Source: Scedosporium boydii (lineage: Eukaryota; Ascomycota; Sordariomycetes; Microascales; Microascaceae). Taken from it: 64,000 bases of DNA. The translations under genes were made by a program, and so were the position numbers. Where the stretch lies: assembly GCA_002221725.1 (NCBI GenBank), contig NJFT01000003.1, positions 186,001 through 250,000 of the forward strand. Direction: 5' to 3'. Of the stretch, positions 1 through 10,571 are shown in pieces. Below the pieces are notes generated by a model, which was not told where the DNA came from, did no database searches, and was given only the letters and a program-made list of their open reading frames with translations. Every line of letters begins with the position of its first letter. Positions within the stretch are counted from its first letter, which is position 1.

Positions 1-1054
1 TCTCATGAGAGCCTTGAACATCTTCTCAGCTCGCTCAGAGCTGGCGAGCAGACCGGCCTGCACGATGGCGGGGTCCGAGCTTAGAGAGTCAAGCTTGAGA
101 AGCTTGGCAGCACCGGCATAGCGGTTGCTGAGTATGGACTGCAGGTGGTCACGAAGCATTTTCGCGTCCGCAGACGTCTCTGCCTCCTTTGGACCTTGCT
201 GCTCATCGATTGTCACCGATAACGCGGCTCCTGCGAAAGTGAAAGTGTTGACCTTGAGGAGCTCCTCCGAGTCTTCCTTGGTAGCGGCAACTAGAACGAA
301 TTCACCTTGTTCGCGATGCTGAAGTTTTTTTCGTTTCACGTTAGTAAGGCAAAGAGGGGTTTCGGGGGAGAAACAGGGGATAAAATAATTCTAATCGGGC
401 TGCGAAAGAGGCTCAAGCAGCCGGTATGGTAGTTCTTGCCGACTCGCGTTGGAGGAGTTTCGTGGCCACACAGGGCGAGTTTGGACCATCGGCATCGCTT
501 TCGAACCTCCCCCGATTCTCCTCGTCCGGGAGGAGGTAACTCACCTGCTTAATAGCTACCGGTCGGTTGGATGTTCGGTTCGCTAGGGATGTGGCCTTCC
601 TTTCGAGGAAGTGTAGTAGGTCCTTCACTCCTCCGCCAGGGTTCGTCGCAGCCTTGCTCTCCTTCAAGCCCTTCACGCGCAACCACACGAGTGTGGGAGG
701 AGTCCTCTGAGATCGGGTGGTAACGTTGGCAATGCGGGATGCTAGAGGACCACCGCCGCTGAGATGGCGAGCGATGATCTGGGCCTGCTTGCTGGGCATC
801 CTGGGAGGTGCTGCAGATGATCCGCGGCCGCCGCGGCCGGCTCGAGTAGGTCGAGAAGTCTTTGTTGCGTCTCCAACCGCTGGTCTCTTCGCGCGTCGGC
901 CTTCGCCATCCATGTCGAGATCCCCATCCATATCGGTGCGGGCGCCTGCAGCTCGTCGCTTTTGGATTCCACCACGATCGGTCGTACGAGCGCCGGCGAC
1001 GTTTCGGGAGGGGCGGGCGGCAGAGCCACCACGAGGACCTCGCGGAGGACCCAT
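1..1054 (-). CDS. mex67: mRNA export factor Mex67 (NXF1/TAP family), 5' part only
   Basis: Mex67 forms a heterodimer with Mtr2 and carries mRNPs through the nuclear pore. Two exons are visible: 1054-545 (170 codons) and 318-1, which runs off the window. The intron 544-319 has donor GTGAGT, a branch site TACTAAC and acceptor CAG, and keeps phase 0. The N-terminus is Arg/Gly-rich (MGPPRGPRGG), then comes the RRM-like region with SKAATNPGGGVKDLLHFLER, typical of fungal Mex67. Exon 2 continues into the start of the leucine-rich repeat region (LLKLDSLSSDPAIVQAG). An in-frame ATG lies 19 codons upstream at 1111, but the conserved N-terminus begins at 1054. The LRR remainder, the NTF2-like domain and the UBA domain lie outside the window. 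It is divergent from mph1. The family call comes from recognised conserved sequence, not from a search. Confidence 0.85.
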
Positions 1055-1810
1055 TGCGAAAGTTTTGGAGGGTAGAGGAATCGAGTAAAACGAGGCTGGT
1101 GGTAGTCTCACCCAAGTTGCATGGGACGGAGGGAGAGGACTGGCGAAAGGGAAAGAAGAAAGTTTTTTTTTTTGGGGGTGTTTTTTTCTTTTCTTCCTGA
1201 AGGCAGGCAGGTGGGGAAGTAGGAGCGCGAGGCAGGGAATGAAGGAAACGGCGTGGGCTTGGGATTAGGCCTTTTTGCTCCAGTCCAAGAGATTCCCAGC
1301 TTTATAGTGGACTGTTTGTCGTCAAAGAAGAAATGGAACAAGGCCAAGTTCGAACGATTCAATGACGCGAAGATGAACTTGTCGCGGGACACCCAATGGC
1401 ACAAAGACAAGGAAGGAAGGACCAAGTAGGTAATCATGCATGGGGCTTCTGCCTAAGTCAGGAAATAATATCTACTAATTGGTTGCTTCCAAGTTCGTAA
1501 TCAAGCCCATGCTCACATGACCAATCATTTGATTCGTCCGATGAGGGGCACCGCCCGGCAGGTTGCAGGCTGCCACCATCTGTTGCCGTACCGTCATTAC
1601 GTCATCCGAGAATCACATGATACAGCGACCTTTTCGTGTACCCGGCACCTTCAATCTGCTCAACGCGTTCTGCTGTGACAACCGAAGTTCAGAGGACGCG
1701 ACGGAACGTGTGCCCCTCAGTTGTGCCGTCCATCAGAAATATGGTTCAGATAATACAGGGTTGAGACTTTACTCTTAGTTCCTTACTTTTGGAACTTAAC
1801 CAGGGCCGCC
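1055..1810. promoter_or_regulatory. Divergent mex67/mph1 intergenic region
   Basis: This 0.75 kb stretch separates the start codons of two divergent genes, so it must hold both promoters and 5' leaders. A T-rich run with a G-interrupted core lies at about 1160-1195. Just before the mph1 start there is a good initiation context (GCCGCCATGG). I see no convincing extra gene; the open frames here are short and lack recognisable content. Confidence 0.5.
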
Positions 1811-4800
1811 ATGGTAGACGATTTCTTCGATGATGACCTAGACGACGACGACCTGTTGCTTGCTGCGGACGAAGTTCTGATACAACGGAGCTCGGAACCG
1901 TCCTCATCCACAGCAGATGCGCAACTTCCCCCTCCAGAGATACCACAACCGACACGCCAAACCTCTGGCCCGCCCCAGAATCGGCCGGCAAGGACATTAC
2001 AGCGGCAGATTTCCATCCCGAGACAGCTGGGCGGCGCTCAGTCGCGACAGGGTCAGATCCTTCGCCAGGCGACCCTTTTTGGTGACACTGTTCAGGATGA
2101 CGAAGCGAGCGAGTCGCAATCGGCGCCTCCTGGGGCATATCGCAACGACGGCAATCGGGAGGCACCGACCCACCACGAGCTTGACGACGAGGCTCTCAGG
2201 ACATGGGTCTATCCGATGAACCTTGGCGCCATTCGAGATTATCAGTACAGCATAGTGAAGAACAGCCTTTTTAACAACACCCTCGTCGCATTACCTACCG
2301 GTCTGGGAAAGACATTTATTGCTGCGACCGTGATGCTCAACTTTTACCGCTGGACAAAAAAGGCGCAGATTGTCTTTGTCGCTCCGACGAAGCCGCTGGT
2401 TTCGCAGCAGGTCGATGCCTGTTTCAATCTCGTTGGCATTCCGCGATCGGACACGACTCTACTTACGGGCGAGATATCTCCGGGGTTGAGAGTAGAGGAG
2501 TGGCAGTCGAAGCGGGTTTTTTTCATGACGCCGCAAACGTTGCAGAACGACCTGTCCAACGGATACGCCGATCCCAAGAATATCGTACTTCTTGTGGTCG
2601 ACGAGGCGCATCGAGCCGTGGGCGAATACGCCTATGCTAAAGTGATCAAATTCATCAGGCGGTTCTCGAAAAGCATCAGAGTCCTAGCCCTAACGGCCAC
2701 CCCGGGTTCAAAAGTCGAGACGGTCCAAGAAGTCATCGACAATCTCGGTATTTCCCACGTCGAGATTCGCACAGAGGAGTCCCTAGACATTCGCCAATAC
2801 GTCCACCGCAGAGAGATCGAAGAAGAGGTTCTCGATCCGTCTGACCAGATTAATCGGGTGCGGGAACTTTTCAGCCTCACCCTTAAACCCCTCGTCGACA
2901 AGCTATCCCAGCAGAACATCTACTGGGGCCGCGATCCGATGGCCCTCACGACTTTTGGCCTGCTAAAGACTCAGAAGGAATGGTTCTCTGGCCCAGGTCG
3001 ACACGCAAATCAAGGCCTCCAAAGCATGATGCGAGCAGTCTTTGCCGTCCTCACTAGCATTGCGCATTCCATCAAGCTCCTCAACTTCCATGGAATAAAG
3101 CCCTTTTACGAAAACATGTTCACATTTAGAAGCGAAGTAGAAGCTAAGGGTAAGAACGGCTCCAAGTACCGAACGGCAATCGTCAAGGACAAACACTTCG
3201 TGGAAATGATGGACACTATCGATCGGTGGCTCAAGACGCCCGATTTCGTCGGCCACCCCAAACTTACCGTGCTTGCGGACAGGATTCTCAACCATTTTAT
3301 GGACCACCCCACGCAGGCTTCGACCAAGGTGATTGTGTTTAGCGAGTACCGAGATAGCGCCGACGAGATTGTGCGGATTTTGAACCTTCACCGGCCCATG
3401 ATAAGGGCCAACGTTTTCGTCGGACAGGCCGACTCCAAGCGATCGGAGGGGATGAAGCAGGCGCAGCAGATTCAGACCATTGAGGATTTCCGGGCGGGCA
3501 AGTTCAACGTCCTGGTGGCCACATCGATTGGCGAAGAAGGTCTGGACATCGGCCAGGTCGACCTCATCATCTGCTACGACGCATCGGCGTCACCCATCCG
3601 AATGCTCCAGCGCATGGGCCGCACCGGTCGTAAGAGAGCCGGAAGAATCATCCTCCTGCTCATGCGCGGCAAAGAAGAGGATAACTACGCAAAGTCGAAG
3701 GACTCGTACGCGGCTATGCAGAAGCTCATTTGCGAGGGGAGCCGCTTCAATTTCCGCTTCGACCTCTCTACGAGGATCGTACCCCGAGGCACAGTACCAG
3801 CCGTCGACAAGCGCATAATCGAGATTCCTTTGGAAAATACGCAAATACAAGGCCTGCCCGAGCCAAAGAAGTCGCGAGTCCCGAAAAAGAAGAAGCCACC
3901 GAAGAAATTCCATATGCCAGATGGCGTCATTACCGGTTTCATGAAAGCGTCCGAGATAGGAAAACAGCCTGCCAGTTCTCGGCCGAAGAAGCAGAAGACG
4001 CCAGAACCGGTCGAGACGGATTTCGTCGAAGATATACCATCCTTGGCGAAGATAACGCTTACGAAGGAGCAGCAGAGAGGGTTTCGAAACACATACCAGC
4101 TCGTACATGGCGAACACGATCAGGATGTTTTTGTGGAGATGAGCAAGTACCCCGAGTCGCAGCGGACGTTGAGACCGACAATGCATCTTAGGCATGGGCG
4201 CTATACGAAAAGGGTGGTGAGGTTATTGAATCGGGTCGTGAAGGAGAGGGAGGAGGAGTACCCGCCGCTGGACCCCCCGCGGTACCAACATACACCCATG
4301 AGGGAGCTGGTTGACTCCTCGGACGAGCGAGACGCCTCCGCAGAGCTACTAGACTTCTCCCAGGATGAAGGACCGGATGTGGAAGAAACGAACACAAGAA
4401 GGAAACGGCGTCGACTGTCGGATGATCCTTTGCCGTCTGACGAAGAAGAACCTCCAACCCTAGATGAACCCGGCCGACTAAAGAGGAAGAAGCCGAAGAA
4501 GAAGAATGCCGGGAAGCACGCCTACACGCGGAATCTCGAAAACGAGGGCGACACGTGTGACTCTGAAGAGGAGATTGGCGGATCTTACGGTGACGATGGG
4601 GCGGATTTGTTGGACTTTATCGTGTCGGATTCTGAGATTGAGCTCGAGACTCCTCCACCTGCGCGAAGGAAGAACAACAAGTCGACGAAAAGTCGCGACA
4701 CACACTCCGACGAAGAGGATGATGACTTGGACGGAGCCGGTTTGGTCGGGAGTGATGACGATGAAGATGACAACATGCCCTCGCTTAGCCAGCTCGTCAA

Positions 4801-5044
4801 CGCTAGGTCTACGAAACTACCAGGGAGAAAGAACGGGCCGAGAAGGAATGGAAGGGCAACAAAGACTAGGGGACGCGGCGAGGGAGAAGAAGCGTTGAAA
4901 GACAAAATATGGGCTGTAGATTCGGATGATGGCGATGATCTTGTAGGAGTTATGCCTGGTGCTCCAGAGAGTGATGAGGGGATCGTGAGTCTGACGCAGA
5001 GGGGGAGAGGGAGGAAGGTAGTTGAGGATAGTGAGAGCGAGTGA
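1811..5044 (+). CDS. mph1: ATP-dependent DNA helicase Mph1 (FANCM-like)
   Basis: This intronless gene encodes 1077 residues. Mph1 is a 3'-5' superfamily 2 helicase that remodels stalled forks and D-loops and limits crossovers; it is the fungal FANCM orthologue. The N-terminus is short and acidic. Walker A GLGKT is at about residues 164-168, the DEAH box ([10 protein letters not shown]) at about 264-267 and motif [11 protein letters not shown] near 295. The Hef-type helical insert follows, then the C-terminal helicase lobe with [33 protein letters not shown] and motif [14 protein letters not shown]. The C-terminal third is charged and low complexity, with long acidic and Lys-rich stretches, as in other fungal Mph1 proteins, and has no ERCC4 nuclease. 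The start is supported by the N-terminal [10 protein letters not shown] stretch and the ATG context. Length matches the fungal family. Confidence 0.95.
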   Translation: MVDDFFDDDLDDDDLLLAADEVLIQRSSEPSSSTADAQLPPPEIPQPTRQTSGPPQNRPARTLQRQISIPRQLGGAQSRQGQILRQATLFGDTVQDDEASESQSAPPGAYRNDGNREAPTHHELDDEALRTWVYPMNLGAIRDYQYSIVKNSLFNNTLVALPTGLGKTFIAATVMLNFYRWTKKAQIVFVAPTKPLVSQQVDACFNLVGIPRSDTTLLTGEISPGLRVEEWQSKRVFFMTPQTLQNDLSNGYADPKNIVLLVVDEAHRAVGEYAYAKVIKFIRRFSKSIRVLALTATPGSKVETVQEVIDNLGISHVEIRTEESLDIRQYVHRREIEEEVLDPSDQINRVRELFSLTLKPLVDKLSQQNIYWGRDPMALTTFGLLKTQKEWFSGPGRHANQGLQSMMRAVFAVLTSIAHSIKLLNFHGIKPFYENMFTFRSEVEAKGKNGSKYRTAIVKDKHFVEMMDTIDRWLKTPDFVGHPKLTVLADRILNHFMDHPTQASTKVIVFSEYRDSADEIVRILNLHRPMIRANVFVGQADSKRSEGMKQAQQIQTIEDFRAGKFNVLVATSIGEEGLDIGQVDLIICYDASASPIRMLQRMGRTGRKRAGRIILLLMRGKEEDNYAKSKDSYAAMQKLICEGSRFNFRFDLSTRIVPRGTVPAVDKRIIEIPLENTQIQGLPEPKKSRVPKKKKPPKKFHMPDGVITGFMKASEIGKQPASSRPKKQKTPEPVETDFVEDIPSLAKITLTKEQQRGFRNTYQLVHGEHDQDVFVEMSKYPESQRTLRPTMHLRHGRYTKRVVRLLNRVVKEREEEYPPLDPPRYQHTPMRELVDSSDERDASAELLDFSQDEGPDVEETNTRRKRRRLSDDPLPSDEEEPPTLDEPGRLKRKKPKKKNAGKHAYTRNLENEGDTCDSEEEIGGSYGDDGADLLDFIVSDSEIELETPPPARRKNNKSTKSRDTHSDEEDDDLDGAGLVGSDDDEDDNMPSLSQLVNARSTKLPGRKNGPRRNGRATKTRGRGEGEEALKDKIWAVDSDDGDDLVGVMPGAPESDEGIVSLTQRGRGRKVVEDSESE

Positions 5045-5360
5045 TTTATGATGGCTTACGACCTTTTTCTTGCTTTTCGTTTCGGCTCCGTCTGCCCTTG
5101 CTCTGATGTATAATTCAGAGATTTTTCTTTCTTGTCAATAGGGTGTGCATATGAATGTAAAGAGGTAAATACACCTGTGATATCCATAGCAAGATATAAC
5201 TACCCCCATGTAGAAGGCCAATACCAGCCTTGAATGACAGCGTTGATACAAAAAGTACAAGTCGAGTGATTAAAATCTATGTGTCCAGGAAATAACTCCG
5301 CTAATCCGTAGAACATACCTTTGTAGTACAAAAATACATATCCACAGGCACCCACCGAAC
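5045..5360. other. Convergent 3' region between mph1 and the kinase gene
   Basis: The two neighbouring genes end towards each other here. The stretch is AT-rich and contains poly(A)-signal-like words such as ATGTATAATTC and AATGTAAAGAGGTAAAT, consistent with 3' untranslated sequence. No gene was seen. Confidence 0.4.
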
Positions 5361-6900
5361 CTATTCCGGTTTTGACTCAGTTGAGGTTCTGTGCAGCTCC
5401 ATGAGATAGTCACTTTCAACAATCTGGATGGCGGTAGGGCGGTCTTCCGGCAACCATTGCAGGATTTCTCTTGCAAACTCAACGAACTTGTCATGTTCTA
5501 CAACCTCAAGATACCTCTCCCGCATCTCAAGGGTGACATCGGGAATCGGTGTGCTAGCGATCCAGTTACCTACGTACAGCCTAGGTTATTTTGGTTCGGA
5601 GTATTTTGAGATGACTGATGACGAGGGGCGGGAATAGAAGCGGTGGGTAGATGACATTGAAGGTTTAGGGTTCAGCATACCTTCTGAGTCCCAGTATTTT
5701 TTACACGCTTTACTTCTTTCAAGGAACCTTTTCGGCGGGGGACCTAGGAGAGCTACCATCTCGGCTAGATGCTGTTCGTCATCCACCACGCCGTTCTTGA
5801 GGCCGAAGAACAATCGGCAGCCTTGGAAGAGGTCCCACATCTATTACACCCAGAGTTAGGATACTGTTACGACACGAGAAATTCACTCACAAATGAGACT
5901 GGAACTCACCATAACACCTGCAGCCCAAATATCAATCTTGGAACCCCATTCCATGCCTAGGATCACTTCTGGAGCTCTGTAGAAGTCGGGCATAGCATCG
6001 TCCCTATGGACGGCGCCGATCCGTGCGCTCCCAAAATCTGAGATCACTGGAGGACCTTTGGTAATCGGTAGGTTCTTGAGCCGTATACGACGCGGCTTTC
6101 GAGTACTTTCCGCGGGGCGGGATGGTTCGCCTCGGCTTCTTCAAGCTGAGAGAAGAGGCTTGGGTCCGTGACACCTGTCAAGATGTTGTTGGGAGAGATG
6201 TCTAGAGGATGAATTATTAACTATGGAAATTCAAACACTGGAAAGGAAGAAAGAGGATCAATGATGAATACACACCAGTGTGCACTACGCCAGCTTCGTG
6301 CACGTAGTCGACGTCAAGGAGAATCAGTTGAAAAGAGCGCTTGAAGAGGTCCAGAGGCAGACGGGTCTCAGGCATCCGGCTGCGGAATTTAGTGAAACTT
6401 ATTCCCAGGGGGTCGTATACCAGACACTGGTGCTTGCCGTGCGGAACCTCAACAATGAAGCTATCCTTGAGGAGACGGACAAAATTCTTCCCGATATGTT
6501 GATCATCTACGGCCTGGAGGACCCGGCACACGGCAATCTCATTCTTCGCTTGGTTGTTCAAGCCATCTTCCTGCTCCCTAGTGCAGACTTTGATAGCGAC
6601 ATCAGCGCCCGACCTAAGAAATTATTCTTTAATAAACACCCCCTGAGCGGAATTGTTGTCATCGAGATTCGCATACCTCAAGTCTCTAGAGAGCCATATT
6701 GTTGACCCAATGCCAAATCCTAGCCTGCAGACTATCCTATATCTGGAAGAGAATACTTCCCCTAGGGAAACAGGGTAAAAGTTGGTTTCTACATAGCCGG
6801 GTATGTCTTCCTCTTCGAACTCCTGGTCATTCGGCCCGGCCTCGAAAGCCGACTCCCTGCTGAGACGGGATGAGCCCCCAAAGAATCGGTGCAGTTTTGG
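5361..6900 (-). pseudogene. SRPK-like Ser/Thr protein kinase, frameshifted
   Basis: Five exons can be read: 6900-6677, 6613-6276, 6201-5910, 5840-5681 and 5569-5361, each with GT-AG borders. The protein resembles the large fungal SRPK-like family: glycine loop LGFGIGSTIWLSRDL, catalytic lysine in VAIKVCT, catalytic loop HTDISPNNIL, SDFG, an APE-type YRAPEVILGMEWG, and the family ending WLPEDRPT. All catalytic motifs are present. However, exon 6201-5910 changes frame at about 6058: the part ending RTYRLPK and the part starting PPVISDFG need one extra base between them, and exon-length arithmetic confirms one missing base. Either the gene is freshly broken or the assembly has a one-base error. 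The true start exon was not found. In frame there is a TAG at 6903-6901 that could be part of an acceptor, so another upstream exon is likely. Confidence 0.65.
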
Positions 6901-7917
6901 CTATTATATTGTAGGACGAGGAATGGGGTATTATAAAGTGACATCGAATTAGCACCCGTACCCGGACCCTCATAGTGCAGGCCAGTTCTGGATGACATTG
7001 ATCAGAATTGGCCAACAAACGTTGTTGCAAAAACACCCCAGATTGTTCCCAGTCCTTTTCATTTTTGGATTAGTAATGATATCAAAGACATCAAATCGAA
7101 TCAGAGCAAAGCTCGAGGGAACGATGAATATCCTTGAACGCGTATGGCACACAGAGAACAACTCCCCAAGACCTCGGGGAATTTCCAAAGTCAATGCATA
7201 TTGAATCCCTGAAAGTAATATGACCTGAACATGTTCAATTAAAGCTCGGGGGTGGCGACCAAAAGGGGCTATTCCGAGTCTTGGGATTCATCAATGCAAC
7301 GGTGTACGAGGATCATGGCCAACCCAACCTCCTTCTCATCAACACAGATCTCTCCAATCCAAGTCCTTCCATTAATAAACAAAGTTCGGCTTAACATGCG
7401 GGGCAGATGTAGATGTTACTCAAATGCCGGTATACCATGCGGCCCGTCCGGAGGCGTTGAGTGGAACCACCGAAGTGCGAATACGCGTATAGGCTGAAAA
7501 GCTCGGTCAACCGGGTTGATTAGATTTCAGGATCGCCCCCAACCAGGAATATCAATGGAAGATCTCGTGCAATACGCGTATTGACTGGAATCGAACTCAG
7601 CTGAATGTAATGCGCCTCCCAAGGCGTGGACCACGGGTGGATGATGCAGATGTTCTTCGTATCATTGATGATGACGACTGATAATTATCACGAAACCGAG
7701 AGAACGCGTTGTCCGTGTATCGACCGGACCGATTGTGGATCAAGGTTGTGCACTGCCATTGACCTGGATTTTTTAATCTATAAATTCTAGGCCTTCTACA
7801 TGAAATGGAGACGATATCACGGCCTTTCCTCAGGGCACCACTCATACCCAGTGACCCCCAGTCGATCCAGATCATATCACTCGACCTCGAATCTTTCTTG
7901 TCTACTAAAGCAGAAAC
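6901..7917. other. Intergenic, upstream of the kinase and the peroxidase
   Basis: About 1 kb between two divergent starts. It may contain the missing first exon of the kinase gene at about 6905-7040. I see no other gene, tRNA or repeat. The stretch 7860-7917 directly precedes the peroxidase start and should be its leader. Confidence 0.35.
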
Positions 7918-8990
7918 ATGAAGTCCGCCATTATTTTCACCACCTTCACCACCGCCCTTGGCTTCCGTATACCCCAGAATACTCTAGGATCTGCTTCTCA
8001 ATGGGAAGCCCCAGGAGAGAATGACTGTGAGATAGCATGAAGACAACGAGCAAACGAGCGAACACGAAATGCTAAAACGATCCAATATTAGTTCGAGGGC
8101 CATGTCCAATGATGAATACTTTGGCGAACCATAAGTTTCTACCCCATGATGGAAAGAATCTTACGAAGGAGGTTGTGGTTGCTGGTTTAGCGGCGGCACT
8201 GAATTTCGATCCTGCGTTGGGCAGCTTGATGTTTGATATGGCTGTGATCGCTAATCCCCAGCCCAACGCTACCTTTTTCACTCTGTGAGTATTAACCCCC
8301 ATTTCCTCCCATTCACTTTATCTCCTATTTCAAGGTTGATATAGTGATGACTCTGCTGACACTCTGGGCTGACAGTGATCATCTCAATCAACATAACGTG
8401 TTGGAACACGACGCCAGTCTTAGGCGAGTTTTCTTTCCTCACAATAGAATTCGGTTAAGTCGGCAGCTAACACCATAAACCTCAGTCGCTCGGATGCCTT
8501 CTTCGGAAACAACCACATCTTCAACCAAACAATCTTCGACCAAGCGCGAGCATACTGGACGGAACCCATCATCGACGCGCAGCAGCTTGCCAACAGCAAA
8601 CTAGCGCGCCAGATCGAGTCGAGAGCCTATAACCCCGAGTACACCTTTACCGCCATGACGGAAGAGTTTAGCCTCGGAGAAGTGGCCGCTCCCATCATTG
8701 CTTTTGGCGACATGGACGCCGGTACTGTGGATAGAACTCTCGTTGAGTACTTTTTTGGTAAGTCCGGATATAGTCCCTGAATTTTTCTACTTATCTTAAC
8801 ACCGAGTAACTTTATTATTATAGAGAATGAGCGTTTCCCTACAGAGCTCGGCTGGTCGAGGAGAGATGACGTGGTAACACAAGAAGGGGTGCAGAAAGTT
8901 GCAGGGATGATTCGGGAAGCGACGAGCTTGATCACTGCTAGTGACCGAGGACTGAGAGTTCGAGACTCGCATTTTGGGGCAAGTTTCTGA
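7918..8990 (+). CDS. Secreted heme-thiolate peroxidase (chloroperoxidase/peroxygenase family)
   Basis: Five exons, 7918-8026, 8092-8284, 8376-8423, 8486-8757 and 8824-8990, give 262 residues, close to the short chloroperoxidase-type enzymes. Family members use a Cys-ligated heme to oxidise or halogenate organic substrates with H2O2. An N-terminal signal peptide is visible (MKSAIIFTTFTTALG). The heme-ligand signature reads DFRGPCPMMNTLANHKFLPH, with the ligand Cys at about residue 41; this motif is assembled exactly across intron 1. The EHD acid-base/metal motif (LEHDASLSR) is at about residues 111-113. RSDAFFGNN and the FNQTIFD segment follow. Intron 3 (8424-8485) appears to use a GC donor (GCGAGT), because only that splice gives the conserved SLSRSDAFFG. 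The gene looks intact. Substrate and halogenating versus peroxygenating activity cannot be told from sequence. Confidence 0.85.
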
Positions 8991-10571
8991 GCGGCTAGAA
9001 TCATTCTTTAGCGATTTGACTATAATCATGGTATATCAAGGAGGTTCGGCTTTTTCCAACGTATACTCCCAACAGGTTTGGTGGCCTGGTTCTGAAGTCA
9101 CTCACTGTCATCAAAGAGGAAATCCACTTTGTGGAGGTGTGTGGATAATGAGAGCAATGAGTATCCCTCCCCCTTCTATAGTGCAAAGAACGGATAGACA
9201 ACGACTAAGGTCCAACAGGTGCGGTTTCGGCCATTTTGGGCTGTGTAACAGTGTGTTTGTCCGTGCTCTCATCTTAATCAGATTACTGCCCGGCAATGAT
9301 TTAGCTCGAACTCCAAAATAAAACTAGGGGCTCCTCTCTAGTCGACGTAGTCGTAGAAGGAATCGAATAATTCCCGTCCCGACTCACCAATCCAGCTCGT
9401 AGCGGTCAATACTTCATACGGGAAGGTCCATTTCTCATCCACCACGCCAATTTGTTCCGCAGAAATATTATCGTCACCAAAAACCTGTGGTGCTGTGGGT
9501 GTGATCGATTGGGAAGTTAATATGCGCTACCCTAGGAGCTGGCTGACGCCTCCTGTTTCTAGAGTATAGTGCCTCGCCTCCTGAACCCGCCTGAGCATTA
9601 CGATGACGCAGGTCGTCTTAAGGTGAGGCTGGAATGTGGGCAGATGAGAAAGCGTATGCAGACATGGTTCGGGATGCTAAGCGAGATGCTTGCTGATAGG
9701 GATACTCATGACCTGGCTCATGTTGTCCACCTATACTCTCAGGGAAAGATGGGCTCTACGGCGGGCTTTAGATTACTTCGTGGTCGCTTGGTGTTGTCCC
9801 TGTTATCGCGAAATTTTCCAGGTATTCCCATGGCGTGTCGGGGTTTTTCCCGCCTTGTTCAGGTCACTCCTGCAACTCATATCCTCAGTGTTCCCCTTTT
9901 ATATTATCAATGCCCTCTAGCACGAATGTTTCTGTCATCACTACTAACTCTTGTTCTAGTTTTGAACCTAGAAAAGCATTGATATGCCATTTACGTTGTA
10001 GTCTATTCTCTCAGAGGCTGGGCTCAGTCACTGTTCGGATACTGCATCAATCTTACCCTGCTGTTGATGAAGGTCATTGGATGCGAACGTCAACAACTTG
10101 GGCTCTCTTCATGGCCACATTAGGCATCAATCAATTACGAGGGGAAGCGAAAATGCGGGCAGAACCCAGCCTGCTCGCGCCCGGGAGAAAACGGCTGCTC
10201 GGAGCCTGGTCCAAAATCTGGTCCAAAATCTGATCCAAAATTGGTATGCGCCAAAATCTGGGCCAAAACCTGGTCCAAAATCTAGACCCAAAATCCGGTC
10301 CGAAGTCTGGTCCAGTGGCGTATGCGAGTTGCCAAGACGAGCTGCATCACTCGAGCCTACATTGCGTGTACTCATGTCCACAGAGCCAGAGCCTCGCCTT
10401 GACAAATTATAAAGGAAGACACAGGCCGTCGGGATTTCCTCGACCCCATCTCCCATTTAACAATCCGTAGGCGTTCTCACCAGCTCGTCCGTTATATCAT
10501 CCAAGACATCCGATCTTTTTTATCCTCAGATCCCTATTCAAGTTTGACTCTTTACATCACAGCCTGCAACC
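8991..10571. other. Intergenic with a possible decayed membrane-protein fragment
   Basis: No intact gene was seen. Around 9560-9990 the plus strand carries coding-like sequence that shifts between frames. One frame reads PRLLNPPEHYDDAG and HDLAHVVHLYSQGK; a second reads ALRRALDYFVVAW followed by hydrophobic segments (FPALFRSLLQLISSVFPF). This could be the relic of a multi-pass membrane protein, but I do not recognise the family. A 12-base tandem repeat lies near the right end (separate entry), followed by the leader of the Clr5-ankyrin gene. Confidence 0.3.
10206..10314. repeat. 12-base tandem repeat, about nine degenerate units
   Basis: The unit is close to CTGGTCCAAAAT. The first copies are nearly identical; later ones vary (CTGATCCAAAAT, CTGGGCCAAAAC, CTAGACCCAAAAT, CCGGTCCGAAGT). 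One 16-base unit is interrupted by TGGTATGCG. Because the period is a multiple of three, one frame would encode a Leu-Val-Gln-Asn repeat, but there is no good gene around it. Confidence 0.8.
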
